DNA of 64,000 bases from Buchnera aphidicola (Chaetogeoica yunlongensis) (GCA_039829965.1 CP139909.1:434001-498000); one strand, 5' to 3'; shown: positions 42,058 through 54,889, counted from the stretch's first letter. The notes: a model not told the origin generated them from the letters alone. Numbers and translations are program-made.

Positions 42058-43164
42058 ATGCATTATCAAATTTTAGCTAGAAAATGGAGACCTCAATTAT
42101 TTAAAGACGTAATTGGGCAAAAATATATTGTTACTGCTATATCTAATAGTTTAATATTAAATAGAATACATCATTCTTGGTTATTCTATGGTATGCAAGG
42201 AACAGGAAAAACTACTCTCGCAAGACTATTAGCAAAAAGCTTAAATTGCAAACTAAAAATATCTCCTAATCCATGTAGAAAATGTTCTAATTGTCTAGAA
42301 ATTGAACAAGGAAATTTTATTGATTTACATGAAATAGACGGTGCATCTAAAACTAAAGTAGAAGATATTAAAGAATTATTAGAAAATATTCCATATCGAC
42401 CTACCAAAGGAAGATTTAAAATTTATTTAATTGATGAAGTACATATGTTATCACGACATAGTTTTAACGCTTTATTAAAAACTATAGAAGAACCACCTAA
42501 ACATATTAAATTTATTTTAGCAACTACAAACTTAAAAAAAATACCAGATTCCATTCTTTCACGCTGTTTATATTTTCAATTAAAACCTATTAACTTTAAA
42601 AAAATTTTTTTACATATATCAAATATATTAAATCAAGAAAATATCTTATATGAAAAAAAAGCTATAATGTTAATATCTCAACATGCTAATGGTAGCCTAA
42701 GAGAAGCCATCACACTAATAGAACAAATAATTTCTATTAGTAATAATAATATTACTGAAAAAATAGTCAAATGTACTCTAAATATATCAAATAATGATAT
42801 AATTTTAGAAATTTTTATGACTATAATTAATCAAAATATAAAAACATTTTCACTATTATTAGATAAAATCTCTACATCAAATATTAATTGGGAAAATATA
42901 TTAATAGAAATATTAAAAGCTTTACATTATATTTCAATGTTTCAAATAAACCCTGAAATAAAATCTCAATCTTTCTATTCTAAAAAAAATACAAAACAAA
43001 TAGAGGAAATTTCAAACTCATTAAACCATCAAAGTATCTATTCATATTACAAAATTGCTTTACAAGGAAAAAAAGAACTATCCATAACTCCAAATCAAAA
43101 AATGAGTGTAGAAATGACATTATTAAGAATGCTTAATTTAAACACCACATTATTACACGCATAA
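42058..43164 (+). CDS. dnaX: DNA polymerase III clamp-loader ATPase (gamma-like DnaX)
   Basis: Clamp-loader ATPase of the replicative polymerase. Walker A YGMQGTGKTTLARLLA is near residue 42. The four zinc cysteines lie in NCKLKISPNPCRKCSNC. Walker B IYLIDEVHMLSRHSF and the SRC sensor (DSILSRCLYF) are present. At 368 residues it covers only the ATPase and collar domains. The tau-specific C-terminal half of E. coli DnaX (643), which binds DnaB and the polymerase core, is absent, and no slippery frameshift signal is needed or seen. ybaB follows, as in E. coli. Confidence 0.97.
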   Translation: MHYQILARKWRPQLFKDVIGQKYIVTAISNSLILNRIHHSWLFYGMQGTGKTTLARLLAKSLNCKLKISPNPCRKCSNCLEIEQGNFIDLHEIDGASKTKVEDIKELLENIPYRPTKGRFKIYLIDEVHMLSRHSFNALLKTIEEPPKHIKFILATTNLKKIPDSILSRCLYFQLKPINFKKIFLHISNILNQENILYEKKAIMLISQHANGSLREAITLIEQIISISNNNITEKIVKCTLNISNNDIILEIFMTIINQNIKTFSLLLDKISTSNINWENILIEILKALHYISMFQINPEIKSQSFYSKKNTKQIEEISNSLNHQSIYSYYKIALQGKKELSITPNQKMSVEMTLLRMLNLNTTLLHA

Positions 43165-43388
43165 ACCATACATAAAATTAAAACCATTAAACATTAAATA
43201 ATTTTACTAAAATATCAATCTAAAAAATGATAAAAATAAACTAATACTATTAGCTATCACTCAATATATATTTATATAAACACTTCTTTTATAATATATA
43301 GTTTTAATTTACAAGCTAAAGTACTATTCAATTATCAATTATAAATTTTTTGCAATAATATTTTAAATAAATAAAAAAAGGATTGTAT

Positions 43389-43724
43389 ATGTTTTCAAAA
43401 GATGGGTTAAAAAATTTGATGCAACACGCACAACAAATACAAGAAAAAATGAAAAAAGCACAACAAGAAATATCCGATATAGAAGTTATCGGAAAATCTG
43501 GAGCAGGAATAGTACAAATTACTTTATTAGGTTCTCATTATTGTAGAAAAATAGAAATAGACAAAAATTTTATTTTAGAAAATGATAAAGAAATACTAGA
43601 AGATTTAATAGCAGCAGCATTTAATGATGCAGTAAGAAAAATTTCTGAACTTCAAAAACAAAAAATGTCATCTGTATCCTCGGGAATAAAATTATCTAAC
43701 GAAGATACAAATCTACCTTTTTAA
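43389..43724 (+). CDS. ybaB: Nucleoid-associated protein YbaB/EbfC
   Basis: Small DNA-binding dimer associated with the nucleoid. The start is ATG 43389: AGGA is six bases upstream and [20 protein letters not shown] then aligns with E. coli. The longer frame from TTG 43383 adds only two residues. It is 111 residues (E. coli 109). Conserved parts are [36 protein letters not shown] and SVSSGIKL. In E. coli recR follows ybaB; here htpG follows directly, so recR is missing. Confidence 0.97.
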   Translation: MFSKDGLKNLMQHAQQIQEKMKKAQQEISDIEVIGKSGAGIVQITLLGSHYCRKIEIDKNFILENDKEILEDLIAAAFNDAVRKISELQKQKMSSVSSGIKLSNEDTNLPF

Positions 43725-43824
43725 TAAAAAAACATGCATTATAAAAAATAGTAAAAATGTTAATTAAAACATTTATAAAATTTAACTACAAAATTTAAAC
43801 TTAATTTAGTTATGGTAATAAAAT

Positions 43825-45738
43825 ATGAATATACAAAAAAAACAAACATATACTTTTAAATCAGAAACAAAAGAATTACTACATTTAATGATTCATTCTC
43901 TTTATTCAAATAAAGAAATATTTTTAAGAGAACTAATATCTAATTCTTCAGATGCAATTGATAAACTTAAATTCAAAGCAATTACATCACAAAAATTATA
44001 CGAAAATAATTTTAATTTGTACATAAGAATCATGGTTGATAAAAACAATAACACTTTAAAAATTATTGACAATGGAATAGGTATGAAATATGAAGAAGTA
44101 ATTAATAACTTAGGTACAATAGCAAAATCTGGAACAAAAAAATTTTTAAAATCTTTAGAAAAAATAAAACAAACAAAAAATAATCTTATTGGTCAATTTG
44201 GTGTTGGTTTTTATTCCTCTTTTATTGTATCTAAAAAAGTTTCTGTAAAAACTAGATTTGCCGGGCTAAATAAAGAAGAAGGTGTACTGTGGACGTCAGA
44301 TGGTAAAGGAGAATATGAAGTTAGTAAAATTACTAAAGAAGAAAGAGGCACTGAAATTACATTACATTTAAATGAAGAAAACAAAGAATTTTTAGAAGAA
44401 TGGAAAATACAAACTATAGTTAGTAAATATTCTGATCACATTTCTATTCCTATAGAATTAAACACATACAATGAAAAAGAAAAAACATTTTCTTGGGAAA
44501 AAATTAATCAAGCAATCGCTTTATGGACAAAACCAAAATCTGAAATTACAGAAAATGATTATAAAAACTTCTATAAAAAACTAACACATGATTCTAACGA
44601 TCCATTAACCTGGACACATAATAAAGTTGAAGGTACACAAGAATACACCATTCTATTATTCATTCCTTCAAAATCTACTTGGGATATCTGGAATAGAGAA
44701 AATAAACATGGAATAAAATTATATGTAAAACGTATATATATCATGGACGAAGCAGAACAATTTTTACCAAACTATTTAAGATTCGTAAAAGGAATTATAG
44801 ATTCTAATGATTTACCTTTAAATATTTCTAGAGAAATACTACAAAATAATAAATTAATTCAAAATCTTAAAAAATCACTTACAAAAAAAGTATTACAGAC
44901 AATTAACTATTTAAGTAAAGATATTACTATATACCAAAAATTTTGGAATGAATTTGGACTAATTTTAAAAGAAGGACCAGCTGAAGATTTAGAAAATAAA
45001 AATACAATTTCGAATTTACTAAGATTTTCTTCTATGCTAAGTAATACTCCAAATCAAACAATGTCTTTAGAAGAATATGTATCAAACATGAAAAAAAATC
45101 AAGAAAAAATCTATTATATAACGTCTGATAATTATACTTCAGCTATTAGTAGTCCGCATTTAGAATTTTTCAAAGAAAAGAATATAGATGTATTAATTTT
45201 ATCTGATAAAATAGATGAATGGATGATGAATTATTTAATTGAATATAATGGAAAAAAATTTCAATCAGTGAGTAAAGATGATCAATCTATTGAAAAACTA
45301 AATAATAATACTGATACTACTCACACCAAAAAAACTGTTTCTAATAGTAATATGAACGAGTTTCTAAACAAAATTAAAAAAACATTAGGAGATAAAATTA
45401 AAGATGTAAGAACTACATATAAACTAAAAAATACACCATCCATAGTAATTACTGATGCAAATGATATGAGTACCCAAATGGCAAAATTATTTTCAGCTGC
45501 TGGACAAAAAATTCCAAAAATAAAATACATTTTAGAAATTAATCCTAATCATCCTCTAATAACAAAAATACAAAATACAAAAAACCAACACGAACTTAAA
45601 AACTGGATTTATTTACTCTTTGAACAAGCTTTACTTGCCGAAAAAAATACATTAGAAAACCCAAATAAATTTATATCTAGAATAAATAATTTTTTAATAA
45701 ATTGTAAAACAAATTTTATAACAACACCTAAAAAATAA
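43825..45738 (+). CDS. htpG: Chaperone protein HtpG (Hsp90)
   Basis: Bacterial Hsp90, an ATP-dependent dimeric chaperone. It has 637 residues (E. coli 624). The GHKL ATP site is complete: ELISNSSDAIDKLKF near 35, IIDNGIGMKYEEVINNLGTI near 80 and LIGQFGVGFYSSFIVS near 118. The middle domain contains GIIDSNDLPLNISREILQ near 330, with the catalytic-loop Arg. A lysine/asparagine-rich stretch near 485-510 lies before the C-terminal dimerisation domain. adk follows 28 bases later. Confidence 0.98.
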   Translation: MNIQKKQTYTFKSETKELLHLMIHSLYSNKEIFLRELISNSSDAIDKLKFKAITSQKLYENNFNLYIRIMVDKNNNTLKIIDNGIGMKYEEVINNLGTIAKSGTKKFLKSLEKIKQTKNNLIGQFGVGFYSSFIVSKKVSVKTRFAGLNKEEGVLWTSDGKGEYEVSKITKEERGTEITLHLNEENKEFLEEWKIQTIVSKYSDHISIPIELNTYNEKEKTFSWEKINQAIALWTKPKSEITENDYKNFYKKLTHDSNDPLTWTHNKVEGTQEYTILLFIPSKSTWDIWNRENKHGIKLYVKRIYIMDEAEQFLPNYLRFVKGIIDSNDLPLNISREILQNNKLIQNLKKSLTKKVLQTINYLSKDITIYQKFWNEFGLILKEGPAEDLENKNTISNLLRFSSMLSNTPNQTMSLEEYVSNMKKNQEKIYYITSDNYTSAISSPHLEFFKEKNIDVLILSDKIDEWMMNYLIEYNGKKFQSVSKDDQSIEKLNNNTDTTHTKKTVSNSNMNEFLNKIKKTLGDKIKDVRTTYKLKNTPSIVITDANDMSTQMAKLFSAAGQKIPKIKYILEINPNHPLITKIQNTKNQHELKNWIYLLFEQALLAEKNTLENPNKFISRINNFLINCKTNFITTPKK

Positions 45739-45766
45739 AAATATTAAATATTTTTAAGGATAAAAA

Positions 45767-46429
45767 ATGAAGATTGTTTTACTAGGAGCACCTGGAACAG
45801 GAAAAGGAACACAAGCACAATTTATTGCAAATAAATATAAACTCTCAATTATTTCTACTGGAAATATATTAAGAAACGAAATCAAAAAAAAAACAAATCT
45901 AGGATTTAAAATTGAAGAATTTATTATAAAAGGAAAACTAGTTCAAAATTCTATAATTATGGAAATTATAAAAAATGAACTGACTCAAAAAAAATATAAA
46001 AATGGATTTATTTTAGATGGATTTCCTAGAACTATTGAACAAGCTGAATACTTAAAAAGGAACAAAACTATAATAAATTATGTTTTTGAATTTAAACTAT
46101 CTGAAGAAAAAATATTACAAAGAATAAAAAAAAGAAAAATAGATGCTATAACAGGATTAACTTATAATAAAAAAATTTTCAACAAAAATAATTTTCAAGC
46201 TAATAATCTAATAAGTAGATCAGATGACCGAGAAGAAATAATAAAAAAAAGACTAACAGAATATAAAAAATATATTGTTTCTTTAAAAAATTTTTACATG
46301 CAAGAAAGTAATAATTACAATCTCTTATATTATGAAATAAATAGTGAAAATAAAATTGAAATAATAAACCAAAAAATACAAAATTATTTAGAAAATAAAA
46401 ATATTAATTATAAATGTAAAACTTATTAA
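45767..46429 (+). CDS. adk: Adenylate kinase
   Basis: Interconverts ATP, ADP and AMP. Walker-type loop VLLGAPGTGKGTQAQFI begins the protein. The AMP site ISTGNILRNEI and GFILDGFPRTIEQAEYL follow. The LID arginines are kept (RIKKRKID, SRSDDREEIIKKRL). The LID itself is about five residues shorter and has lost the HP/GR residues. 220 residues (E. coli 214), with a lysine/asparagine-rich C-terminal extension. AAGGA lies at normal spacing before the ATG. Confidence 0.97.
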   Translation: MKIVLLGAPGTGKGTQAQFIANKYKLSIISTGNILRNEIKKKTNLGFKIEEFIIKGKLVQNSIIMEIIKNELTQKKYKNGFILDGFPRTIEQAEYLKRNKTIINYVFEFKLSEEKILQRIKKRKIDAITGLTYNKKIFNKNNFQANNLISRSDDREEIIKKRLTEYKKYIVSLKNFYMQESNNYNLLYYEINSENKIEIINQKIQNYLENKNINYKCKTY

Positions 46430-46441
46430 AAATAAATAAAT

Positions 46442-46515
46442 TGCGCTCTATAGGATTCGAACCTATGACCTACGGCTTAGAAGGCCGTTGCTCTATCCAA
46501 CTGAGCTAAGAGCGC
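46442..46515 (-). tRNA. tRNA-Arg (TCT)
   Basis: A full cloverleaf on the minus strand has a seven-pair acceptor stem GCGCTCT/AGAGCGC and anticodon TCT at 46479-46481. It is very close to E. coli argU and reads AGA, the favoured Arg codon in this AT-rich genome. The CCA is not encoded. E. coli also has argU near folD. Confidence 0.97.
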
Positions 46516-46635
46516 AAATATACACATATTATATTTTTAATTTACGTATACTACTGTGTTAATATAATACCATTAATTTAATAAAAATAAATTACTTTTA
46601 ACTAAATTTTAATAAAATAATTTTTACGCTTAAAT

Positions 46636-47496
46636 ATGAAATCAAAAATATTAAATGGGCAATATATTGCAAATAAATTACAATTAAAAATTTCAAAAAA
46701 AGTTCAATCTAAACTAAAAATAGGAAAAAGACCCCCTGGACTAGCTATAATTTTAATAGGATCTAATTTAGCATCACAAATTTATGTTTCAAAAAAACTT
46801 GAAGTATGTAAAAAAATAGGATTTATATCACAACTTTGGAAATTTTCAAATTTAGTCAAAGAATCAAAAATTTTAAATCTTATTGAAAAATTAAACAAAG
46901 ATTCTACAATAGATGGAATATTGATACAATTACCAATTCCAAAACATATAAATAAAAAAACTTTATTTAGCAGTATTAACCCAAATAAAGATGTTGATGG
47001 TTTTCACCCATATAATACAGGATTGTTATGTCAAAAAATACCATACTTAAGACCATGTACTCCATTAGGAATTATTACTCTACTTAAATATTATAAAATT
47101 AAGATTAAAGGATTACACGCTGTTATGATAGGAGCATCAAACATTGTAGGAAGACCTATGAGTATGGAATTGTTGCTATCAGGTTGTACTACTACAATTA
47201 CACATAGATATACAAAAAAACTAAAAAAATTTACAAAACAAGCCGATCTAATAATTATAGCTATTGGACAAGCAAATTTTTTAACAAAAAAATGGATCAA
47301 AAAAGGAGCTATAATAATTGATGTCGGAATAAATAGATTGGATAACGGAAAAATTGTAGGAGACATAAATTTTAACTCAATCTATAAAAAAGCTTCATAT
47401 CTAACTCCAGTTCCAGGAGGGGTTGGACCTATGACCGTAATCACATTATTAAAAAATACCTTAAAAGTTTATGAACAAAATTATTATAAAAAATAA
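46636..47496 (+). CDS. folD: Bifunctional methylenetetrahydrofolate dehydrogenase/cyclohydrolase
   Basis: Interconverts methylene-, methenyl- and 10-formyl-tetrahydrofolate; the formyl form supplies Fmt (55.7 kb) for initiator tRNA. It has 286 residues (E. coli 288). Motifs are the catalytic Lys region [16 protein letters not shown] near 50, [15 protein letters not shown] near 95, [14 protein letters not shown] near 117, the nucleotide-binding [18 protein letters not shown] near 163 and the C-terminal [16 protein letters not shown]. Convergent with cysS, 30 bases apart. Confidence 0.98.
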   Translation: MKSKILNGQYIANKLQLKISKKVQSKLKIGKRPPGLAIILIGSNLASQIYVSKKLEVCKKIGFISQLWKFSNLVKESKILNLIEKLNKDSTIDGILIQLPIPKHINKKTLFSSINPNKDVDGFHPYNTGLLCQKIPYLRPCTPLGIITLLKYYKIKIKGLHAVMIGASNIVGRPMSMELLLSGCTTTITHRYTKKLKKFTKQADLIIIAIGQANFLTKKWIKKGAIIIDVGINRLDNGKIVGDINFNSIYKKASYLTPVPGGVGPMTVITLLKNTLKVYEQNYYKK

Positions 47497-47526
47497 TATT
47501 TATAAAAAAATATCAATTTAACTTTT

Positions 47527-48927
47527 TTATTTTAAAGATCTCCAAATAGTTCCCAAATAAGTATCTTCTAATATTATTCCCATTTCTAATAATTCTTTTC
47601 GTATCTTATCAGATTGTTGCCAATCTTGACGATTTCTAGCATTAGTTCTTCTATCTATTAAAGAATTTATTACCTTAAGAATATCAATATTACCAATGAA
47701 AGTATTTTTTAAAAAACTATCCGGATGTTGAAATAATAAACCTAAAATATTACCTAATTCTACTAATATAAAAGCTAAAAAATTTGCTTTCGTTTTGTCT
47801 ATTAATTTATATTTATTAATTTTTTTAGATAACTCTACTAATATTGATAACGCAACAGGAGTATTAAAATCGTTATTCAAAGCATTTAAAAAATCTATTT
47901 TATAATCACGATTCATTACTAAGTTAGTAATAGCGTTACTATCAGTATCTCGTAAAGACAAATATAATTTTTTTAATAATTCTCTAGAACGATATAAACC
48001 TTGATAACAAAAATTTAAGGGATGCCTATAATGTGTAGACAATAAAAAATAACGTATACTTTCTGAATCAAAAGAAAACAACAAATCCTTCAATAAAATA
48101 GTATTTCCTAAAGACTTAGACATTTTTTTATCATTTATAATTACTAAACCAGTATGCATCCAATATCTCGTAAAAAAATTTTTATTAATACATACAGATT
48201 GAGCTAATTCATTTTCATGATGTGGGAATAACAAATCTATACCTCCACCATGAATGTCTATTCTATCTTGAAATTCTAATATGCTCATAGATGAACATTC
48301 AATATGCCATCCAGGTCTTCCAGCGCCCCAAGGAGATTCCCAAGTTATAAAATCACTTTTTTTCTGTGCTTTCCATAACACAAAATCTAATGGATTCTGT
48401 TTTACATTTTTATTAGAAGATATACGTACAAAATGTTTTAGCTGATGTAACACTTGTTTAGACAACATTCCATAATCAGAATAACTATCTACTGAGAAAA
48501 CTATATCTCCATTATATGCCACATATGCATATTTTTTTGCTAATAGAATAGAAATTTTTTTAATAATATCACTTATACATTCAGTAACACGAGGTTCACG
48601 ATCAGGAGATAAAACATTTAATAAAGAAAAATCTCGATGCATATTAATAATCATTCTGTTAGATAAACTAAAACAACTTTCTTTATTTACTAAAGATTTT
48701 TTAATAATTTTATCATCAATATCCGTAATATTACGAACATATTTTAATTTATAACCTAAATAACGTAAATAACGTGCTACTATATCAAAAAATATTACAG
48801 TTCTACCATGACCAATATGACAGAAATCATAAACCGTCATACCACATACATACATCTTAATCATATTGTCTTGATGAACTATAAAATTCTCTTGCTTGCC
48901 AGTATAAGAATTAAAAATTTTTAACAT
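47527..48927 (-). CDS. cysS: Cysteinyl-tRNA synthetase
   Basis: Charges tRNA-Cys. It has 466 residues (E. coli 461). The zinc-coordinating Cys in YVCGMTVYD near 28 precedes the HIGH motif FCHIGHGRTVIFFDIV. The other ligands are in WHIECSSMSI near 208 and the His-rich IDLLFPHHENELAQS near 232. KMSKS appears as KKMSKSLGNTIL near 265. The C-terminal region NARNRQDWQQSDKIRKELLE is the anticodon-binding helix. The neighbours cysS and folD are also close in E. coli. Confidence 0.98.
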   Translation of the reverse strand: MLKIFNSYTGKQENFIVHQDNMIKMYVCGMTVYDFCHIGHGRTVIFFDIVARYLRYLGYKLKYVRNITDIDDKIIKKSLVNKESCFSLSNRMIINMHRDFSLLNVLSPDREPRVTECISDIIKKISILLAKKYAYVAYNGDIVFSVDSYSDYGMLSKQVLHQLKHFVRISSNKNVKQNPLDFVLWKAQKKSDFITWESPWGAGRPGWHIECSSMSILEFQDRIDIHGGGIDLLFPHHENELAQSVCINKNFFTRYWMHTGLVIINDKKMSKSLGNTILLKDLLFSFDSESIRYFLLSTHYRHPLNFCYQGLYRSRELLKKLYLSLRDTDSNAITNLVMNRDYKIDFLNALNNDFNTPVALSILVELSKKINKYKLIDKTKANFLAFILVELGNILGLLFQHPDSFLKNTFIGNIDILKVINSLIDRRTNARNRQDWQQSDKIRKELLEMGIILEDTYLGTIWRSLK

Positions 48928-49331
48928 AAAATATAACTTTAAAAAAGAAAAAATATTATTTCATAGTATAATAAATATTTAAATAATTAACATATATAAT
49001 ATTCAAAAACTATGATATTTTTTTAATTTATCATTAATATATAGATAAATATTAACAGTAAAAATCAAAAAAATATAACATCTTATTGAAACATAATCTA
49101 TATTTTTCTTTAATACAAAATACTAATAATCTATTCATATTTTAATTTAATTTGTATTTATTAATACATTTCTTTGTATCTAAAAAAAATAAACCTCTAT
49201 TTTAAAAATTTTTTAATATAAATATTAATCTAATCAATCCTCAACTACAAATGAATATTTATAAATGTATCTTTATTTATTAACAATATTAAAAATATTC
49301 TCTTATGTATCACACTAAAAAAAGGAAAAAT
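48928..49331. other. Divergent cysS/ybeD spacer, no gene seen
   Basis: 404 bases of A/T-rich DNA separate the two divergent genes and should hold both promoters. No coding remnant was recognised in either direction. AAGGA at 49322-49325 sets the ybeD start. Confidence 0.5.
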
Positions 49332-49601
49332 ATGAAAAAAAAAAGCAAACTTGAAAAAATGTTAAAATTTCCTTGTTTATTTACTTATAAAGTGATTGGA
49401 TTAGCTCAACCAGAATTAGTTGATAAAATAATTAAAATTATTCAACGTAAACTACCTGGAGATTATATTCCTCAAATAAGATCTAGTAATAAAGGAAACT
49501 ATCTATCTATTTCCATTACTATATGCGCACGTACTTTTGAAGAAATAGAAAGTCTTTACTATGATCTTGGAAATATTAACACAGTTAGAATGGTTTTATA
49601 A
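49332..49601 (+). CDS. ybeD: YbeD family regulator (DUF493)
   Basis: Small ferredoxin-fold protein of unknown exact role, proposed to resemble ligand-binding regulatory domains. The start is placed at ATG 49332 because AAGGA is six bases upstream and the 89-residue product aligns with E. coli YbeD (87). An in-frame ATG at 49305 adds nine residues. Strong matches: FTYKVIGLAQPELVDKII, PGDYIPQIRSSNKGNYLSIS and the terminal NTVRMVL. A symmetric hairpin terminator lies between it and cspE. Confidence 0.95.
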   Translation: MKKKSKLEKMLKFPCLFTYKVIGLAQPELVDKIIKIIQRKLPGDYIPQIRSSNKGNYLSISITICARTFEEIESLYYDLGNINTVRMVL

Positions 49602-49642
49602 AACAATAAAAATTATTTACTATATATAAAATATTCATAATA

Positions 49643-49675
49643 TGTAATGCAGCTTTATTACCATGCTGCATTACA
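49643..49675. terminator. Bidirectional hairpin between ybeD and cspE
   Basis: TGTAATGCAGC and GCTGCATTACA form a perfect 11-bp stem with an 11-base loop, placed between two convergent genes. Base composition is well above the surrounding spacer. Confidence 0.75.
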
Positions 49676-49711
49676 AAATCAAAATATTTTTAAAATAGTT
49701 TTAATAAAAAA

Positions 49712-49921
49712 TTATAAACTAATTACATTAGCCGCTGATGGGCCTTTTGCTCCTTCGGTAATTTCGAATTCAACACTTTGACCTTCTGACAAAGTTTTAA
49801 ATCCGTTGCTTTGGATAGCTGAAAAATGAACAAATACATCTTTGCTTCCATCTTCAGGAGTAATGAAACCAAACCCTTTAGATTCATTAAACCACTTTAC
49901 ATTACCTTTAATCTTGGACAT
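49712..49921 (-). CDS. cspE: Cold shock-like RNA chaperone CspE
   Basis: Single-stranded nucleic-acid binding protein that melts RNA structure and can act as an antiterminator. It has 69 residues, as in E. coli. RNP1 [16 protein letters not shown] and RNP2 VFVHFSAIQ are intact. It is nearly identical to E. coli CspE (about five changes by my recollection) and starts [17 protein letters not shown], closer to CspE than CspC. GC content is visibly higher than that of its neighbours, as expected of a strongly constrained gene. It lies downstream of the 5S terminator, so it must have its own promoter in the 230 bases before it. Confidence 0.97.
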
Positions 49922-50151
49922 CTATAATTACCTTCACATAAAAAAATATATACTAAATTTTAAATTATTAGCTAATACAAAATTGTAAATTGTTTTTTAT
50001 AAATAATTTACAATTAAAATCTTTAAATAAATACTACTATTTAAAAAAATATATTAACACATATCAATACTTAAATTGCAAAAAATACTTTTTTAAATAT
50101 AAAATTATAATAAACTTAATATAAAAAAATTTTTATTTTTAATTAATATAA

Positions 50152-50182
50152 AAAAAAATCCGAAATAGTTTCGGATTTTTTT
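50152..50182 (-). terminator. Rho-independent terminator of the 23S-5S operon
   Basis: A perfect 14-bp stem with a 3-base loop (core ATCCGAAA/TTTCGGAT, flanked by A and T runs) lies two bases after the 5S 3' end and gives a U tract on the minus strand. This is a classic intrinsic terminator. Confidence 0.93.
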
Positions 50183-50183
50183 A

Positions 50184-50300
50184 ACCTGGCAATGTCCTAC
50201 TCTCACACAGGGAAGCCCCGCACTACCATCGGCGTTGAAATGTTTCACTTCTGAGTTCGGAATGGTTTCAGGTGGTACCATAACACTATTTTTACCAGGT
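50184..50300 (-). rRNA. rrf: 5S ribosomal RNA
   Basis: The minus strand contains the 5S hallmarks CCGAACTCAGAAGTGAAAC and GCCGATGGTAGTG, closed by the CCTGG/CCAGG terminal helix. About 117 bases; ends are set by this helix. It lies 101 bases after the 23S gene. Confidence 0.96.
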
Positions 50301-50401
50301 CTTATATTCTTAAAAATGCAAATAACAAATAGTTTAAGAAAAATACATCGGATACAAGAATATTTTATTAAACATTTTTATTTAAACATCTCTGGTGTTG
50401 T

Positions 50402-53365
<2,964 letters not shown>

Positions 53366-53422
53366 TCACAACCCACAGATGTTTATTGTAAAAGTTTAAT
53401 ATAATTTTTCTTGATTCCGAAT

Positions 53423-53434
53423 TTTTAAAGAACA
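53423..53434 (-). promoter_or_regulatory. boxA-like antitermination site before 23S
   Basis: TGTTCTTTAAAA on the minus strand resembles the E. coli rrn boxA TGCTCTTTAACA. It lies 58 bases before the mature 23S 5' end, where the spacer boxA of rRNA operons is found. NusB, which binds boxA, is encoded at 23.5 kb. Confidence 0.55.
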
Positions 53435-53532
53435 TACTTTAATTTAACTACTGTTTAAATCAAAACAAAGGATAACATATTCATTAAATGAAGTACACAA
53501 ATAAATAAAATTATTTTATTAAATTTATTCAT

Positions 53533-53605
53533 TGTCCCCTAGGGGATTTGAACCCCTGTTGCCGCCGTGAAAGGGCAGTGTCCTAGACCTCTAGACGAAG
53601 GGGAC
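53533..53605 (-). tRNA. tRNA-Glu (TTC)
   Basis: Cloverleaf on the minus strand with acceptor stem GTCCCCT pairing AGGGGAC, anticodon TTC at 53569-53571 and T-loop GGTTCAAATCC. The discriminator is A and CCA is not encoded. It is placed between aroE and 23S and probably processed from the same transcript. Confidence 0.97.
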
Positions 53606-53779
53606 ATAATTAAAAAGTATGTACCCAAGTTTATATTAAAAATAAAAATTTTTTACTAATTCTATGTTACATAATGAAAAAAAAGAGTCAAGTTTTTTTT
53701 TTAAATTATAAAAATTAAATTAAATACTGAAAATATTTCTAAAATTTAATTTTATAATTTATTAAAAATACTAAATATG

Positions 53780-54613
53780 TTATTTTACTAAAATATTAAT
53801 TACCTCATCAATATTAGGTAAAAAACCATACCATAAATAAAATGAATAAGCAGCTTGACTTACTAACATACCAATACCATTAGAAATACGAACTGCTCCA
53901 TTCTCTAAACACCATAAAATGAAAGAAGTATTTTTATTTTTTTTTAAATAGTTTATGTCATAACAACATATATCTTTATTTATAAAACACTTAATTCTAT
54001 CTAAATCAGGATTAAAATATAAATTTACTGTAGCGTTAATAATTAAATCAAAATGATAGTTTAATCTTAAATCATCATTAAAAATAGAAATAGAACCGAT
54101 CTTATTCTTAAAGCATTCTAATAAACATTTCACTTTACTAATTGTTCTATTCACAATAACAATATTACAACCAAATGATAATAAAGTAAAAATTATCCCT
54201 CTAGCAGCTCCACCAGCGCCAATCAATAAAACATTATTACGAATTTTAGTAATAAAATTAATTCTACGTAAATCATAAAAAATACCTATTCCATCAGTAT
54301 TATCTCCTAAGATCAAATTATTCTTTAATTTTTTAAATGTATTTACTGAACCAGACATTTTAGCTCTATCAGTTAAAACATGAGAAAAAAAGTATGCTTC
54401 TTCTTTAAATGGAACTGTTATATTGGCACCTTTACCATTATTCAAAAAAAAATCTATCATATAATTCTTAAATTCATTTAATGGAACTAATTTTGAACTA
54501 TATTTATAACTAATTCCAGTTTGAATTGAAAATAATTTATGAATATATGGAGATTTAGTATGATAAATAGGATTTCCAAAAACATAAAAATCATCTTTAA
54601 ATAATTCAACCAT
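53780..54613 (-). CDS. aroE: Shikimate dehydrogenase
   Basis: Reduces 3-dehydroshikimate with NADPH in the shikimate pathway leading to chorismate and aromatic amino acids, a nutritional role in aphid symbiosis. It has 277 residues (E. coli 272). The substrate site NPIYHTKSPYIHKLF (E. coli NPIAHSKSP) and GANITVPFKEEAYFF with the catalytic Lys are near 15 and 60. The cofactor loop is LLIGAGGAARGIIFTLL near 123. It is followed on the same strand by tRNA-Glu, 23S and 5S, forming the known Buchnera unit. Confidence 0.97.
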   Translation of the reverse strand: MVELFKDDFYVFGNPIYHTKSPYIHKLFSIQTGISYKYSSKLVPLNEFKNYMIDFFLNNGKGANITVPFKEEAYFFSHVLTDRAKMSGSVNTFKKLKNNLILGDNTDGIGIFYDLRRINFITKIRNNVLLIGAGGAARGIIFTLLSFGCNIVIVNRTISKVKCLLECFKNKIGSISIFNDDLRLNYHFDLIINATVNLYFNPDLDRIKCFINKDICCYDINYLKKNKNTSFILWCLENGAVRISNGIGMLVSQAAYSFYLWYGFLPNIDEVINILVK

Positions 54614-54732
54614 TTTTCATTAAATTTCCATTAATAATAATTAAAATTTTAAATAAACTATTTTTGTTTCTTTACTTTCCATATAATATTAAAATAGCAA
54701 TTATACAGTTACTAAAAATATTTATATATACT

Positions 54733-54759
54733 GACATAATATGTCTAAAAAAATGTCAA
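54733..54759 (-). promoter_or_regulatory. Possible promoter of the aroE-tRNA-Glu-23S-5S unit
   Basis: A perfect TTGACA (54759-54754, minus strand) lies about 140 bases before aroE. The best -10 candidate, TATGTC (54738-54733), is only 15 bases away, shorter than usual. A strong promoter is expected in this region because rRNA transcription must start upstream of aroE. Confidence 0.35.
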
Positions 54760-54765
54760 TACTAA

Positions 54766-54889
54766 TAGATACCATAAATCGTACAGATAAATTATATAAA
54801 CCATTAATGATTTTCTTTTTAAAAAATAAATTTTTATACAATTACAATTTAAAACTTTTCACACCATCCTTTTTTTATATCTCTATACT
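54766..54889 (-). pseudogene. Probable relic of tsaC (yrdC), threonylcarbamoyl-AMP synthase
   Basis: Reading the minus strand just upstream of aroE, where E. coli has tsaC on the same strand, fragments line up with TsaC at the right spacing. There is an E for PTE, then a Cys-Glu for GVGCD, then CIKIYFLKRK for AVMRLLELKQR, then SLMV for the KGLIL segment. It contains stops (taa) and two single-base shifts, so it cannot be functional. The similarity is short and A/T bias could mimic part of it; the synteny and strand are what make it credible. Based on recalled E. coli sequence, not a search. Confidence 0.42.
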
